Shown here in pieces: positions 12,001 to 19,600 of a stretch of 64,000 bases of DNA. Each line of letters starts with the position of its first letter. The first letter of the stretch is position 1. The translations under genes and the position numbers were made by a program. The DNA is from Mimachlamys varia (lineage: Eukaryota; Mollusca; Bivalvia; Pectinida; Pectinidae): positions 15,064,757 through 15,128,756 of the forward strand of contig OX392543.1 in the NCBI GenBank assembly GCA_947623455.1, read 5' to 3'. The notes under the pieces are model-generated. The model was given only the letters and a program-made list of their open reading frames with translations, had not been told where the DNA came from and did no database searches.

Positions 12001-14250
12001 CAACATTTATTTTATTTCATACCTACCCTGTGTGAAAACACAGCACCGATATGTTTTTTACTTCATATACCTACCCTGTGTGAAAACACAGCACCGATAT
12101 CTATTTTGTAAGGACATCGCTTTTGTATTTCTTTCTCCATCTCCTGTTTGTCAGAAAAGGACTGATATCGGATGTACACGTCATCTTTTAAGGTGAATGA
12201 GAACTCTCGGTTTGTGAAGTAACTTTTTGGAGCTGGAAAAGACAAGGCAGTTTTACTTAATTTTTTGTTCAGAGAAAAACCAATTAAATTTACAGTGAAG
12301 AATAAAGCTACAATATAGGATATCAAACAATGTATATATTGAGAGAGATCTTGGTATTCACCATTGTTTAATTGTTCTTTGACAGTTTGATCATTTCCCT
12401 TTTTGCTCTTGTCTTGAACTGTCAAATCAAAGATAGTCACAAAATGTCAGCTTTTTGTTTTCAATCAGTCTCAATATCAAAACGGCATAACTTATTAGGG
12501 ACAAATAGGAACCTCAGGGCTTTATCAGGGGGTTTTGGGAATCTGACCCTTAGATCAAATTGGGAAAAATTGATCGACATAAGTTTTTTGGGAAATTTTG
12601 ATAAACCTTTTTATAAGAACTAAGTACAATATTTCTTTTCTAAATTACTATTTAAAGCATTGTCAGAAGTGGTGTGTCGATGATTGGAAAAGGTTGATTA
12701 TTGTTTACTCATTACGATTATCGATCATGTTTTGCATAATCGATTAATCGGTGAGTGAATAATCCATTTATTAACATCAAATACATAATATTATTGACTA
12801 TAAGGTAATGTGTGCATTTTCATTTTCTAGTAAAATGAAATACTGTAACAGTTTCAAAAACACAAGTTTGATTATTGATTTCAATACAATGATTTTATTT
12901 CGGATATTAATAGCAAGTGAATTTGTGACTTTTTCTGGTAATAAACATTCTTTTTTTCCTTACATTTCTATTTTCAAAGGGCAACCGATTATAATCGTAA
13001 AAAAAATCGCAAAAATTGATTAGTGTTTTCAACCGATTACCCAACAATAATTGTTTCATGTCAGTTCTCATGACATTTACAGCCCATCTTTCTCGTTAAA
13101 AATGTCACAAGAAGCTCCTGAAGCATTTAAACCACCAATTTTTTTTTTCAAGTGTCTGATCATGAGTTGGGAATTTTTTAGAGGAAATTTGGGAAAATCA
13201 CACCTTTTTTCATTGGGATGGGTCTGTGTACCGGACCTAAAATGATGTCGATAAGTGCCCCCAGTGGCAGTAAATGCGAGCAAGGGCAGATAATTTTATG
13301 CATTCGAAGGAAGTAAAAACCTGAGATAATCCCAGAGTATGAAGCAATATTTTTAAAATTCTGCAAAAATTCAAAATATTGTGTTTCGGGTTTTTACATC
13401 CGTTGTATGCATTGAATTATCTGCCCTTACTTGTGTTTACTGCCACTTGAGGCACTTATCTACATCTTCCGTAATCTTCACTGAAAAGCTGCCGTGAGCG
13501 TAGCCTAAATTGTGTTTGAATATAAAATTCCGAGCGATGCGTGCATGTCAAACACAAACAATGGCTGGTTGTAAAGAAAAACTATCCATGAATCGACGGC
13601 ACATAGGCTTGTATATGTAGCAGTAATATTTTGCCTGTTTGAGAGAAAAAAAGGATTCCCAAGAAGGGGTAGGTGGTGACCTAGATTTTTCAAACGGTTT
13701 GCTTACTTTTAGGTTTTTATAAGGCTACTCTGAATATGTTGGTGTTAATAATTTAGCATTATATCATTATGAAACACCGTATATGTATATTACCTTCTAC
13801 ATTCAATGAAAAAATAGTAAAAATCATGTCCACAAGCACCTGTGAGTGGCATAGGCCTAGCCCCTGTGATACGAAAGGTTGTGCCCCCCACCCCCCCGAC
13901 CCGATATATGTCCCAGCTGTGGATATAGTCAAAATTTGCTTTTACCAGAATTTTGACAGATATTTGAATTGAAAGTAAGGATGCAGTGATCATGAAACGA
14001 GATTATTATGTCAAAATCTTAAATGCACCGTCATATATGGGAGGTTGGGGAGGGGGGGGGTGTATGATCTTCTCATGACAGCTGAAAGTCCGATCAGTCT
14101 AATCGGCACAAATCTCAATGTAATACGATTACCTCCTCCGTAATTCAGCCAGCGAAAGTACGGCCCATATGGAAACAGTTTCTTATAATACATCGGTAAC
14201 AGATCCGGCAACGAAGCCGGGTCGTAGCCTGAATCACTTTTGTCACCCAT
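1..14250 (-). CDS. PRIM1: DNA primase small (catalytic) subunit, 5' eight exons, partial
   Basis: Catalytic subunit of the primase half of the DNA polymerase alpha-primase complex. It synthesises RNA primers for nuclear DNA replication. Coding exons read on the minus strand: 14250-14133, 12232-12075, 8016-7910, 4388-4315, 3262-3126, 2078-1907, 493-396 and 49-1 (continuing off the window). They total 913 nt, about 304 of the family's roughly 420 residues. Every phase joins without a stop. Visible family marks are the N-terminal [27 protein letters not shown], the metal-binding [12 protein letters not shown] (two catalytic Asp), the zinc-site cysteines [12 protein letters not shown], and the nucleotide-binding [10 protein letters not shown]. 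The third catalytic Asp should lie beyond the left edge. Most introns are GT-AG; one is AT-AC. Three introns begin with arrays copied from the preceding exon end. Assignment rests on recognised family motifs. Confidence 0.96.
396..493 (-). CDS. PRIM1: PRIM1 coding exon 7
   Basis: It begins right after an AC dinucleotide (TTTGTAC|TGC) and ends TCAAAG|GTTTGT. It is 98 nt (phase 1 in, phase 0 out). It encodes [18 protein letters not shown] followed by [15 protein letters not shown], which continues LALVPDE of the previous exon and resembles the helical region of other primases in this position. It is shorter than the usual ORF cut-off and is only found by joining across the AT-AC intron. Confidence 0.88.
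494..1906 (-). other. PRIM1: U12-type (AT-AC) intron of PRIM1
   Basis: The 5' splice site is ATATCCTTT, matching the minor-spliceosome AT-AC donor. A branch-point-like GCCTTAAC sits about 10 nt before the terminal AC at 494, the distance expected for U12 introns. The coding frame continues across the junction ([17 protein letters not shown]). A GT-AG reading fails because an in-frame TAA lies just past the donor. The rest of the intron is AT-rich and holds a 60-bp tandem repeat near the donor; I see nothing else in 497-1600. Confidence 0.9.
1604..1885. repeat. Minisatellite, ~60-bp unit, about 4 copies, inside the U12 intron
   Basis: Four to five 60-bp units with the core GACTCTACGACCCGGGCATC (plus strand) and CCATATCATC spacers. 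It starts about 20 nt inside the intron from the U12 donor. Overlapping ORFs in this array are only a by-product of the repeat. The unit, read on the minus strand, contains GAAGTATGATCCT, which weakly echoes the exon end GAAGATATCCT; derivation from the donor is possible but not clear. Confidence 0.85.
1907..2078 (-). CDS. PRIM1: PRIM1 coding exon 6, ending at a U12 AT-AC donor
   Basis: Acceptor TTGTTGTAG|GGA. It is 172 nt (phase 0 in, phase 1 out). It encodes [20 protein letters not shown] through [10 protein letters not shown]. No usable GT donor precedes an in-frame TAA twelve bases past the proposed exon end. The exon instead ends GATGAAG|ATATCCTTT, which matches the U12-type AT-AC donor consensus exactly. 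Joining here to base 493 keeps the frame and gives the expected family sequence. Confidence 0.92.
2125..2556 (+). mobile_element. Degenerate copy of the CAGTGnACTCC MITE family
   Basis: Same interior as the copies at 36151-36603 and 45134-45588 (runs such as CTCTTTATATCATGTTGCAT and repeated 'catgatattaa' words), but the terminal CAGTG inverted repeats are eroded. It lies in the PRIM1 intron between exons 5 and 6. The rest of that intron (2560-2960) is AT-rich with no other recognisable feature. Confidence 0.7.
3000..3126 (-). repeat. Donor-seeded tandem repeat after PRIM1 exon 5 (~43 bp x 3)
   Basis: Three units of about 43 bp directly abut the exon. Each copies the exon end (TCAGAATACCTCAGTGTTGT, i.e. 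EYLSVV), the donor AAG|GTATCA and about 20 nt of intron. The real exon end at 3126 is the first member of the array. A more decayed relative may lie at 2950-3000. Confidence 0.9.
3126..3262 (-). CDS. PRIM1: PRIM1 coding exon 5 (SGRRGVHCW exon)
   Basis: Acceptor ATTTCAG|AT, donor GTAAAG|GTATCA. It is 137 nt (phase 1 in, phase 0 out). It encodes [20 protein letters not shown] and then [18 protein letters not shown] to [15 protein letters not shown] is the signature nucleotide-binding motif of eukaryotic primase small subunits. The last ~20 nt plus the donor recur three times just downstream. Confidence 0.96.
3893..4345 (-). repeat. Donor-seeded tandem repeat after PRIM1 exon 4 (~41 bp x ~10)
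   Basis: About ten units of ~41 bp. Read on the minus strand, each contains GCCATTAAGATCATGGACAG (AIKIMD) through RAL, an AGG|GTATGT-type donor and TATTAG. The true exon end (4345-4315) is the first unit. The copies carry substitutions and small indels, so several are out of frame. The intron between this array and exon 5 (3263-3890) shows nothing else. Confidence 0.93.
4315..4388 (-). CDS. PRIM1: PRIM1 coding exon 4 (zinc-site exon)
   Basis: Acceptor GTTTTTCAG|CGG, donor CGAG|GTATGT. It is 74 nt (phase 2 in, phase 1 out). It encodes [18 protein letters not shown] followed by IMDRALR. It supplies the second pair of zinc-site cysteines (DICGLC). The final 30 nt and the donor are repeated about ten times directly downstream in the intron (plus-strand 3893-4314). 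Confidence 0.94.
4510..6433 (+). mobile_element. Pearl-like / Helitron-like non-autonomous element with 145-bp tandem core
   Basis: The left end is ACAAGAAGCCCAATGGGCCT. The core is about 10-11 units of 145 bp (spacing 145 between 4992, 5137, 5282 and 5427). Each unit holds TGACCTTGAATATAGGTCAA, an inverted half-site pair. A GGAC tetranucleotide tract (about 6316-6377) follows, then a hairpin GGCCCTTCGGGCC and the terminal AGGTGAGCTAA. Tandem core plus tetranucleotide is the architecture of bivalve pearl elements. Hairpin plus CTRR end recalls Helitrons. The many ORFs in this span are products of the repeat. It sits in the PRIM1 intron between exons 3 and 4. Confidence 0.85.
6434..7909. other. 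PRIM1 intron sequence, nothing recognised
   Basis: AT-rich intron remainder without convincing ORFs, tandem arrays or terminal inverted repeats. Short ORFs here lack coding character. Confidence 0.6.
7910..8016 (-). CDS. PRIM1: PRIM1 coding exon 3 (catalytic Asp motif)
   Basis: Acceptor TTATTGTAG|CCC, donor TGTTC|GTAAGT. It is 107 nt (phase 0 in, phase 2 out). It encodes [18 protein letters not shown] and [17 protein letters not shown]. The DxD pair coordinates the catalytic metal ions, and the closing cysteines begin the zinc site completed by the next exon. No tandem array follows the donor. Confidence 0.95.
8291..9238. mobile_element. TIR element (MITE-like, TA target site), CGGTAAACC family
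   Basis: The left end CGGTAAACCTTCGGTTAGTT and the inverted right end AACTGACCGAAGGTTTACCG form near-perfect ~20-bp TIRs, each flanked by TA. The TIRs continue with GTTCGAA-type words inside. The length is about 948 bp and there is no transposase ORF. TA flanks suggest the Tc1/mariner (pogo-like) superfamily. It lies in the PRIM1 intron between exons 2 and 3. Confidence 0.85.
9239..9970. other. PRIM1 intron sequence, nothing recognised
   Basis: AT-rich, with a short (TA)n at about 9458-9470. No gene or element is seen. Confidence 0.6.
9975..11445 (-). repeat. Donor-seeded minisatellite from PRIM1 exon 2, main block (~33 copies)
   Basis: About 33 units of 41-46 bp. On the minus strand each reads ATAGATATTGGTGCTGTATT, then TCACACAGG|GTAGG and a short spacer. 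This is the last 30-odd coding bases of PRIM1 exon 2 ([11 protein letters not shown]) with its 5' splice site. Most copies lack one T of the exon's TTTT run, so the copied codons are frameshifted. Length and base variants (CCAATATC, CCGATATC, CCAACATT) are interspersed and suggest higher-order amplification. The plus-strand ORFs made of '[15 protein letters not shown]' are shadows. Confidence 0.95.
11446..11838. other. Unique spacer splitting the exon-2 array
   Basis: About 390 bp of non-repeat sequence between the two blocks of the array. The block may have been split by an insertion. I see no terminal repeats or gene. Confidence 0.6.
11839..12108 (-). repeat. Donor-seeded minisatellite from PRIM1 exon 2, exon-proximal block
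   Basis: About five further units between 11846 and 12070, ending in the true exon end at 12075-12108. The copies nearest the exon keep the exon's TTTTCACACAGG form, while the distal block has the shortened TTTCACACAGG. This supports spread away from the exon. Confidence 0.93.
12075..12232 (-). CDS. PRIM1: PRIM1 coding exon 2
   Basis: Acceptor TTTTCCAG|CT, donor CACAGG|GTAGGT. It is 158 nt (phase 1 in, phase 0 out). It encodes [18 protein letters not shown] through [11 protein letters not shown], a strongly conserved block of the primase catalytic fold. The last 33 nt of this exon plus about 11 nt of intron are the founding unit of the large minisatellite immediately downstream in the gene (plus-strand 9975-12070). 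Confidence 0.95.
12233..13243. other. PRIM1 first intron, nothing recognised
   Basis: AT-rich intron with local self-complementary 'attatcgat/atcgattaatc' words around 12700-12780. There is no convincing gene. Confidence 0.55.
13244..13466. mobile_element. Short foldback element with ~80-bp inverted arms
   Basis: The left arm begins GATGTCGATAAGTGCC and holds AGGGCAGATAATTTTATGCA. The right arm is its imperfect reverse complement (GAATTATCTGCCC to GGCACTTATCTACATC). Arms are about 80 bp with a ~60-bp centre. It looks like a small MITE inside the PRIM1 first intron. Confidence 0.75.
14133..14250 (-). CDS. PRIM1: PRIM1 coding exon 1
   Basis: Encodes [18 protein letters not shown] through FRWLNYGG and ends GGAG|GTAATC in phase 1. 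The frame stays open upstream to another ATG at 14346. The ATG at 14250 is preferred because it gives the family's usual short leader before the conserved LPxLLxxYYxxLFP block. The same exon is followed by an ordinary intron with no tandem array at its donor. Confidence 0.93.
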
Positions 14251-14669
14251 GTTTACAACAAATTTGGCGCCAATAAACCGGAAGTTTATATCTATTGCTC
14301 TAACTAAAATATGGCCCCGATAAGTCTCAGTATTCCGGATGCTCAAAAAACTTTAATTAGCGAATCATCTTGGAGCTTTCAAGTTGGCAAGAATATCTTT
14401 AGTATTATTTGTTATCAATCATAGACATTCTTGCAGATTTTAACTTATATTCAACGGCATTTTTTAAATAACATTTATAAATAAACTTACGTCATAAACA
14501 CCGGATTTGAGGTACTGAGTAGATATCCGGATTTAGAAATGACCTAAGTATCAACAACAATGGCGGCGCCCATGACTAGAGTTCCTCGTCCAAAGTCTCT
14601 CTCCATACGGACATCGTATCAGCTTGTTAACTAGATGCGCCTGTTGCTAGTGGTGTCTTCCAGTCGAAA
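14251..14669. promoter_or_regulatory. Divergent promoter between PRIM1 and the MDFSKE gene
   Basis: Only about 420 bp separate the PRIM1 start codon (minus) and the ATG at 14670 (plus), with no TATA box evident. It contains a well-placed upstream ORF on the plus strand at 14560 (ACAATGGCGGCGCCCATG, 24 codons, ending TAG at 14632-14634). A shared head-to-head promoter is inferred from spacing. Confidence 0.5.
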
Positions 14670-14689
14670 ATGGATTTTTCAAAAGAACG
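14670..14689 (+). CDS. Putative first coding exon, MDFSKE(R)
   Basis: ATG in good context (GAAAATGG) encoding MDFSKE plus two bases, followed by the donor ACG|GTAACT, phase 2. The only later plus-strand exon I find with matching phase is 41261-41756. Joining the two gives MDFSKER|LLSNHPLPC and implies a ~26.6-kb intron. The product is not recognised. The exon could instead be non-coding or belong to exons I have missed. Confidence 0.4.
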
Positions 14690-15094
14690 GTAACTATATT
14701 TTGATATTTTTCACATACATGTACTCCCAATTTGAGTGGGTTACTTGGAACTCGGAACTTGTCAGAAGTCGATTTTACGTCTTTTCGCGCAGATAACTGT
14801 TAGGGTTTTTCCCGACGAGAGATACGCTCTGGGTGTTATTGTCTTTGGCTGTGTAGTGCGGTCTTAATCTACAGATCTAGCATGCACTACACTGATATTA
14901 TCTGCTAATGTTGTGTTGTACTTTTGATTTGATTTGAACAGTGTTGAAGCAAGCACAGATACAATACTGTTATAATTATCTCCCCTTAAGTATAGTATCT
15001 AGATATTTCATTTAATGAATCGCGATGAAGCCACCTGTTGTCAGAGGAAAACCAAGACAATTTGGACTCTACAGTTAAAATAAAATTATCACTT

Positions 15095-15560
15095 GTGGTC
15101 AAATTAGGAAGCGTAAGGACCTCATGCTAACGTCCAGATTTTAGCTCAATCGTTAGAACATTCGCCTTCTAAGCAGGAGTCCCGGTTTCAATTCCCGGTC
15201 CGGCCACAACAATGGCGACAAGCAAACGTATTTTCCTGTCCCATCTGGTGATGACTGCCCTTGCCCTATGCATGGATAACCGCAATTTTATATAACATGT
15301 GGTAGCTACCATAAGTCAAAATGGGTATGATCTCGAAGAGATAAAAAAGACCTCAAAATTAAGATGGGGAGCTCGAGGAGTGTGGTAAAATTAGGCAGCG
15401 TTAGGCCTTATAGCCTAACGTCCAGACTTTTGGCTCAATAATTAGAAAGTTCGCCTTCCAAGTGTGAGTCCTAACTGGATTCAAATCCCAGCCTGACCAC
15501 AACACACTACATCGACATTCGTCTGCTTTTCCTCTGCCTCTGGCCCCCACAAGACATTTA
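15095..15560 (+). repeat. Two tRNA-like SINE-type repeats in tandem
   Basis: Two related segments (about 15095-15360 and 15384-15560), each starting GTGGT(C/A)AAATTAGG and carrying an A-box-like TAGCTCAATCG / TGGCTCAATAA and a B-box-like region (GGTTTCAATTCCC; GGATTCAAATCCC). Another B-box-like GGTTCGACTCC lies at about 15660. They are tRNA-derived repeats, not functional tRNA genes, since no cloverleaf closes. Confidence 0.55.
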
Positions 15561-15960
15561 GATCTGAAACCCTGCTAAACACTAGCTGCAATATACTGAT
15601 CGGCTAGAGAGATCTTCTAATTAGCTTAATCAGTTGAGTGTATACACTAGCAAGCCAGAGGTTCGACTCCTGGTGGAGTCATTTAAAATATCTCTGCTAC
15701 ACATAGATCTATCTTAGTCCTTAAGTCTTCTGTCAAGGCCAGAGGAAACTCTGTAATTTAGCCAATAACATCAGGCAGCACAACCCGCATTTGACTTCAT
15801 TGTTTTTTCCTCCTGTAACAGTTAATGTAATGACCAGATCTATGTTGTAAATACATGTAGCTGTGATTTTCAGTGCAAAGACTTTGAGAAAAGGAGGAGA
15901 AATGTAGCAGATTTAGTATCTAAAATTTAATCGTGGTGACAAGATAATAACTCAACATGC

Positions 15961-16261
15961 TTAAAGGTAACTTTCGGTAAAACTTGAAGCGAAAATTAAG
16001 TCTAATAAAATTTATAGATTTAGCTAAGATTAACTGATATCAACATATACATGCATTTCGAGCTGTCTTCTACCTTCGGTTTGTTGTTGAAGTGGGCGCC
16101 ACCTGAATTATTTTCAATTCTTTGGATTTTTTTGTCAAGAGCTTCTTGTTTGTTACCGCTCAGGTTTACTTCGTTTTAGGCTTATTTATGCATGGTTATC
16201 AACTGGATTTTTCAGAATTTTTCAGAAAATTTCCCTGAAGTTACGTATATTGGGCCTTTAA
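15961..16261. mobile_element. TTAA-flanked MITE, copy 1
   Basis: Flanked by TTAA at both ends. The right end is GTTACGTATATTGGGCCT; the left end is shortened by a ~10-bp deletion (AGGTAACTTTCGGT). The same family is at 27171-27558 and 43394-43786. TTAA target sites are typical of piggyBac-like elements; no transposase is present. Confidence 0.75.
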
Positions 16262-17559
16262 TATTGATGTTGCTGGCAGATTGGTAGTCAGAATTTCTAC
16301 CTGAACAAAAACATGATTTTTTTTATGTTTTTCAAGTAGGGTACATATATTTGAGTGAATGATTCAGGCCTAATGGGTCTCTTGTCTTGTAGTTCTTTCT
16401 TCAACAGGTATTGTAAATGTGCCAATTAATTCATTGAAGGAAGACTGAATACATTCTGGAAAAATCACCCCAGGAAATTTCACCCTTTGTACCTACAGAG
16501 ATAAATATCTCATGATCAACCAACCATAGAGAACTTACCATGGAGTTACTGCCCCTTCCTATTTATCTATTTTGATAATTTTCTGTTCTAATAATGAATG
16601 GAACTGTGTATAGAAATGTAAACAAGTATAATTGTGTTAAAGACCCTGAAGGTTATTATCTACAGGAGTGTAGACAATAATTGAAAAGACAAACATAAAT
16701 GTGCAACCGGAACTGACACAAGTCGCAGAAATGTATCCGTCCAAGCCCCGGTTTCATCAACGTTCCAGTATCTTCATACAAAACTTTTTTCCGTTCCATT
16801 TTCCTGGTATTGTTTTCTTTGATCGGCTTTATTTTACGGTCTAAAAGAATTGTTTGTAAATGTCTTGAAATGTCATACTATAGTTATATATTTTCTTGCC
16901 ATTTCCATAAAAAAATCATCAAGAAATTGTTGATATACTAAAGAAAATCCTTAAGATTATTAAGAAATCACAAAAGTTTGATGTAAATCATGATACTGAT
17001 CTTCTAGTGATGAAGTTTTTCATTAACTAATAAATTAAAATGCACAATTATTTTCTGTGATTCTATTTTTGGTGGATTATCCCCCTTTGTATACATGTAA
17101 TGTGAAAAAGTCAAACTTTCTCTTTCATGATAGCTTTATTTGCTCTTGTTTGGTAGAGAACCTGTATCAATTAAAGGCACTGATATTGAAATTTAACGTT
17201 ATTATGCAAGATATATCCTTGAAAATTTAAGACAGAATCTGATGTTTTTCTCCAAAATCATTTTTCAAGATATATATTACTATAATATCTAATATCATTA
17301 CTGTTGCAATGATGTTTATAACGACTTAATGTAAATGCAAGAAAATTACAATAAATATGGGAAATTCCTCAATTTTTCGTTCAGCGGTGTTACAATCCAA
17401 AAATGTAATATAAGAATATGTCCAGCTAGTTGTATTAAAAGTCAACATGCTTGCTTGCACACCTCTGTTCTTTGTGAAGGTTTAACCCTTTCACCTTTCC
17501 CCCAGGCCATCATTGACTAACAAGATCAATGCTTGTAGAAATTGTTTGAGTTAGAGGAT
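16262..17559. other. Intergenic or intronic sequence, nothing recognised
   Basis: AT-rich sequence without convincing coding signal. A fragment at about 16370-16395 (GGCCTAATGGGTCTCTTGT) resembles the left end of the pearl-like family in reverse. Confidence 0.5.
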
Positions 17560-17790
17560 GGTCGGGTGGTTCAGTGGATAATGCACTTGGCTTTCATGAA
17601 GGTGGCCGGGTTCGATTCCCTGATTGGAAGTGAAAAGGTATATATGGGGTCACCTGCCCGCCCACATCAGTTTTCTCCAAGTGCTGTGGTTTTCTCCAAC
17701 AATAAGACCCCATGCGCTTTAACATCTGGGGTGATTGATATGAGATGTTTAACCTGTTTGAAAACTTGTAAAATAAAGTTTATATAGAGT
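17560..17790 (+). mobile_element. tRNA-derived SINE, family A
   Basis: A-box TGGTTCAGTGG and B-box GGTTCGATTCC in a tRNA-like head, then the family body (GGGGTCACCTGCCCG, TTTCTCCAA) and a tail AAATAAAGTTTATAT. Related copies lie at 35854-36101, 45787-46033, 56668-56898 and 62321-62507. Confidence 0.85.
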
Positions 17791-17826
17791 TTGTTATGTT
17801 TGTATGTGCCTTAATTAATTTGCGTT

Positions 17827-19585
17827 TTATTAATAATTTGCTTTAATTAAAGCTCTAGATTCAGGAAAAGAAATCAGTGCAGTATTTTGCGACATTAGTA
17901 AAGCTTTCGATCGTGTCTGGCTTCGAGGCCTTCTTTTCAAACTTCAAAGATTAGGTATATGTGGAAAGCTGCTATCTTGGTTTGCAGATTATCTTCTTGA
18001 CAGAAAACAGAGAGTTATATTAAACAGTTGTAGTTCTAATTGGGAATCTGTTAATGCCGGAGTACCCCAAGGTTCTATCCTTGGGCCTCTGCTATTTTTA
18101 GTGTATATCAATGACATTGTTTCCGACATACATTCCATTATAAAATTGTTTGCCGACGATACGTCTTTGTATATGGTTGTTGATAATCCTATACTGACAC
18201 ATGAACTATTAGAATCGGACTTAGAAAAAATCAATGCATGGTCTCGCCAGTGGCTTGTAGTTTTTCATCCAAATAAATCGGAAACCATCACTATAAGCAG
18301 AAAAAGAAACCCACCAAATCACCCCAATCTTCATATGAACCAAGTTCCAATCAATAACGTATCCTTCCATCAGCATCTCGGAATTTTTTTCTCTTCAAAC
18401 GGCAGTTGGATAGACCATGTCAACTACATTATCTCTAAAACGTCACCTAAACTAAATTTCTTGCGAACTATTAAAGTTCCAACTAGATAGAAATACTCTA
18501 CAAACAATATATTTTTCATTTATAAGACCTTTACTTGAGTATGGCGATATTGTGTGGGGAAATATACCATATGAGTTAGAGAAGAAACTTGAAAACTTCA
18601 ATATTGAAGCAGCCCGAATTGTAACAGGTGCAACCAAATTAGTAAGCATTGAAAAACTTTTCAAAGAATTAGGGTGGGTCAACTTATTCGAACGAAGGCA
18701 AATCCATAAAATTATCCAGTTCCACAAAATGTTTTATCAATATACACCAGAATACCTAAACAGCCTTATCCCAAGTACTGTATCTGAAGGTCACCGGTAT
18801 GATACTAGGAACTCGGATCATACCTTTATTACGCCAATATTATGCAAAACCTCCTTTTATAAACATTCTTTTCTTTCTTCTGTTATAGATCAATGGAATA
18901 ATCTTCCCAAAAATATTCGCTCAAATCCTTCTACTACCTCTTTAAAATCTTACCTTGATAAGCAAACCACTCCGAAAACACCTAATTATTATAGTTTTGG
19001 TACCCGCAAGGGCCAAATATATCATTCACGATTACGAATGGAGTGTAGCTCTTTAAATGGCCATCTATTTGCTAAAAATATTTCTCCATCTCCCTTATGT
19101 ATATGTGGTAAAGTTGAGGACAATAAGCATTTTTTGTTAGAATGTAGAAGATACGATAAAATAAGAAGACGCTACCTACACTGTATGACTTTTAATATAA
19201 ATCTTGAACTTTTGCTTTTTGGAGACAAATCTTTTTCTTTAGCTGATAATAAAATAATATTTTTAGCCGTGCAAAATTATATACTTAAAACTGGTAGGTT
19301 TTCTACAATAGATTAATAAGACATGCAACATCTATAATAGGATTGAATTTCACCCCATAACTTTACTTTGTATATGTTTAAACAATTAATTATTAGTAAT
19401 TACTGGTAACACGTGTATTATTGAGAGTTTGTGTATAAATGGAGTTAACAAGTACTGAAGATACAAGTTGCTGTTTAGTCCTGGTGATAGGTTTACATAA
19501 GTGTCTGCGACACTTGTTCCTATTTTCCATTGTCATTCTGTTATTTGTTTAAATTGCTTATAATGAAATAAAAGAAAGTTTAAAC
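17827..19585 (+). mobile_element. 5'-truncated non-LTR retrotransposon (LINE) with 15-bp TSD
   Basis: Flanked by perfect direct repeats TAATTAATTTGCGTT at 17812-17826 and 19586-19600, the expected target-site duplication. It contains the 3' part of a reverse transcriptase ORF and its downstream C-terminal region, then a 3' tail ending AAATAAAAGAAAGTTTAAAC. The 5' part (endonuclease and early RT) is missing, as is usual for incomplete target-primed reverse transcription. Confidence 0.93.
17849..19316 (+). pseudogene. Reverse transcriptase fragment of the LINE, frameshifted
   Basis: Begins within the RT domain with AVFCDISKAFDRVW (metal-binding Asp block), then GVPQGSILGPLLFLVYINDI and LFADDTSLY (FADD catalytic box). 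The frame ends at a TAG at 18488. Reading resumes in another frame (LDRNTLQTIYFSFIRPLLEY), so there is one frameshift near 18475. The continuation runs to 19316 and holds the usual LINE C-terminal region, including CICGKVEDNKHFLLEC, a CxC-H-C zinc-knuckle-like end. It is broken and truncated, so inactive. Confidence 0.92.
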
Positions 19586-19600
19586 TAATTAATTTGCGTT

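Noticed and set aside
14011..14346. PRIM1 start at the upstream in-frame ATG (14346)
   Set aside because: The extra N-terminal residues are not expected for the family. The ATG at 14250 leads directly into the conserved N-terminus.
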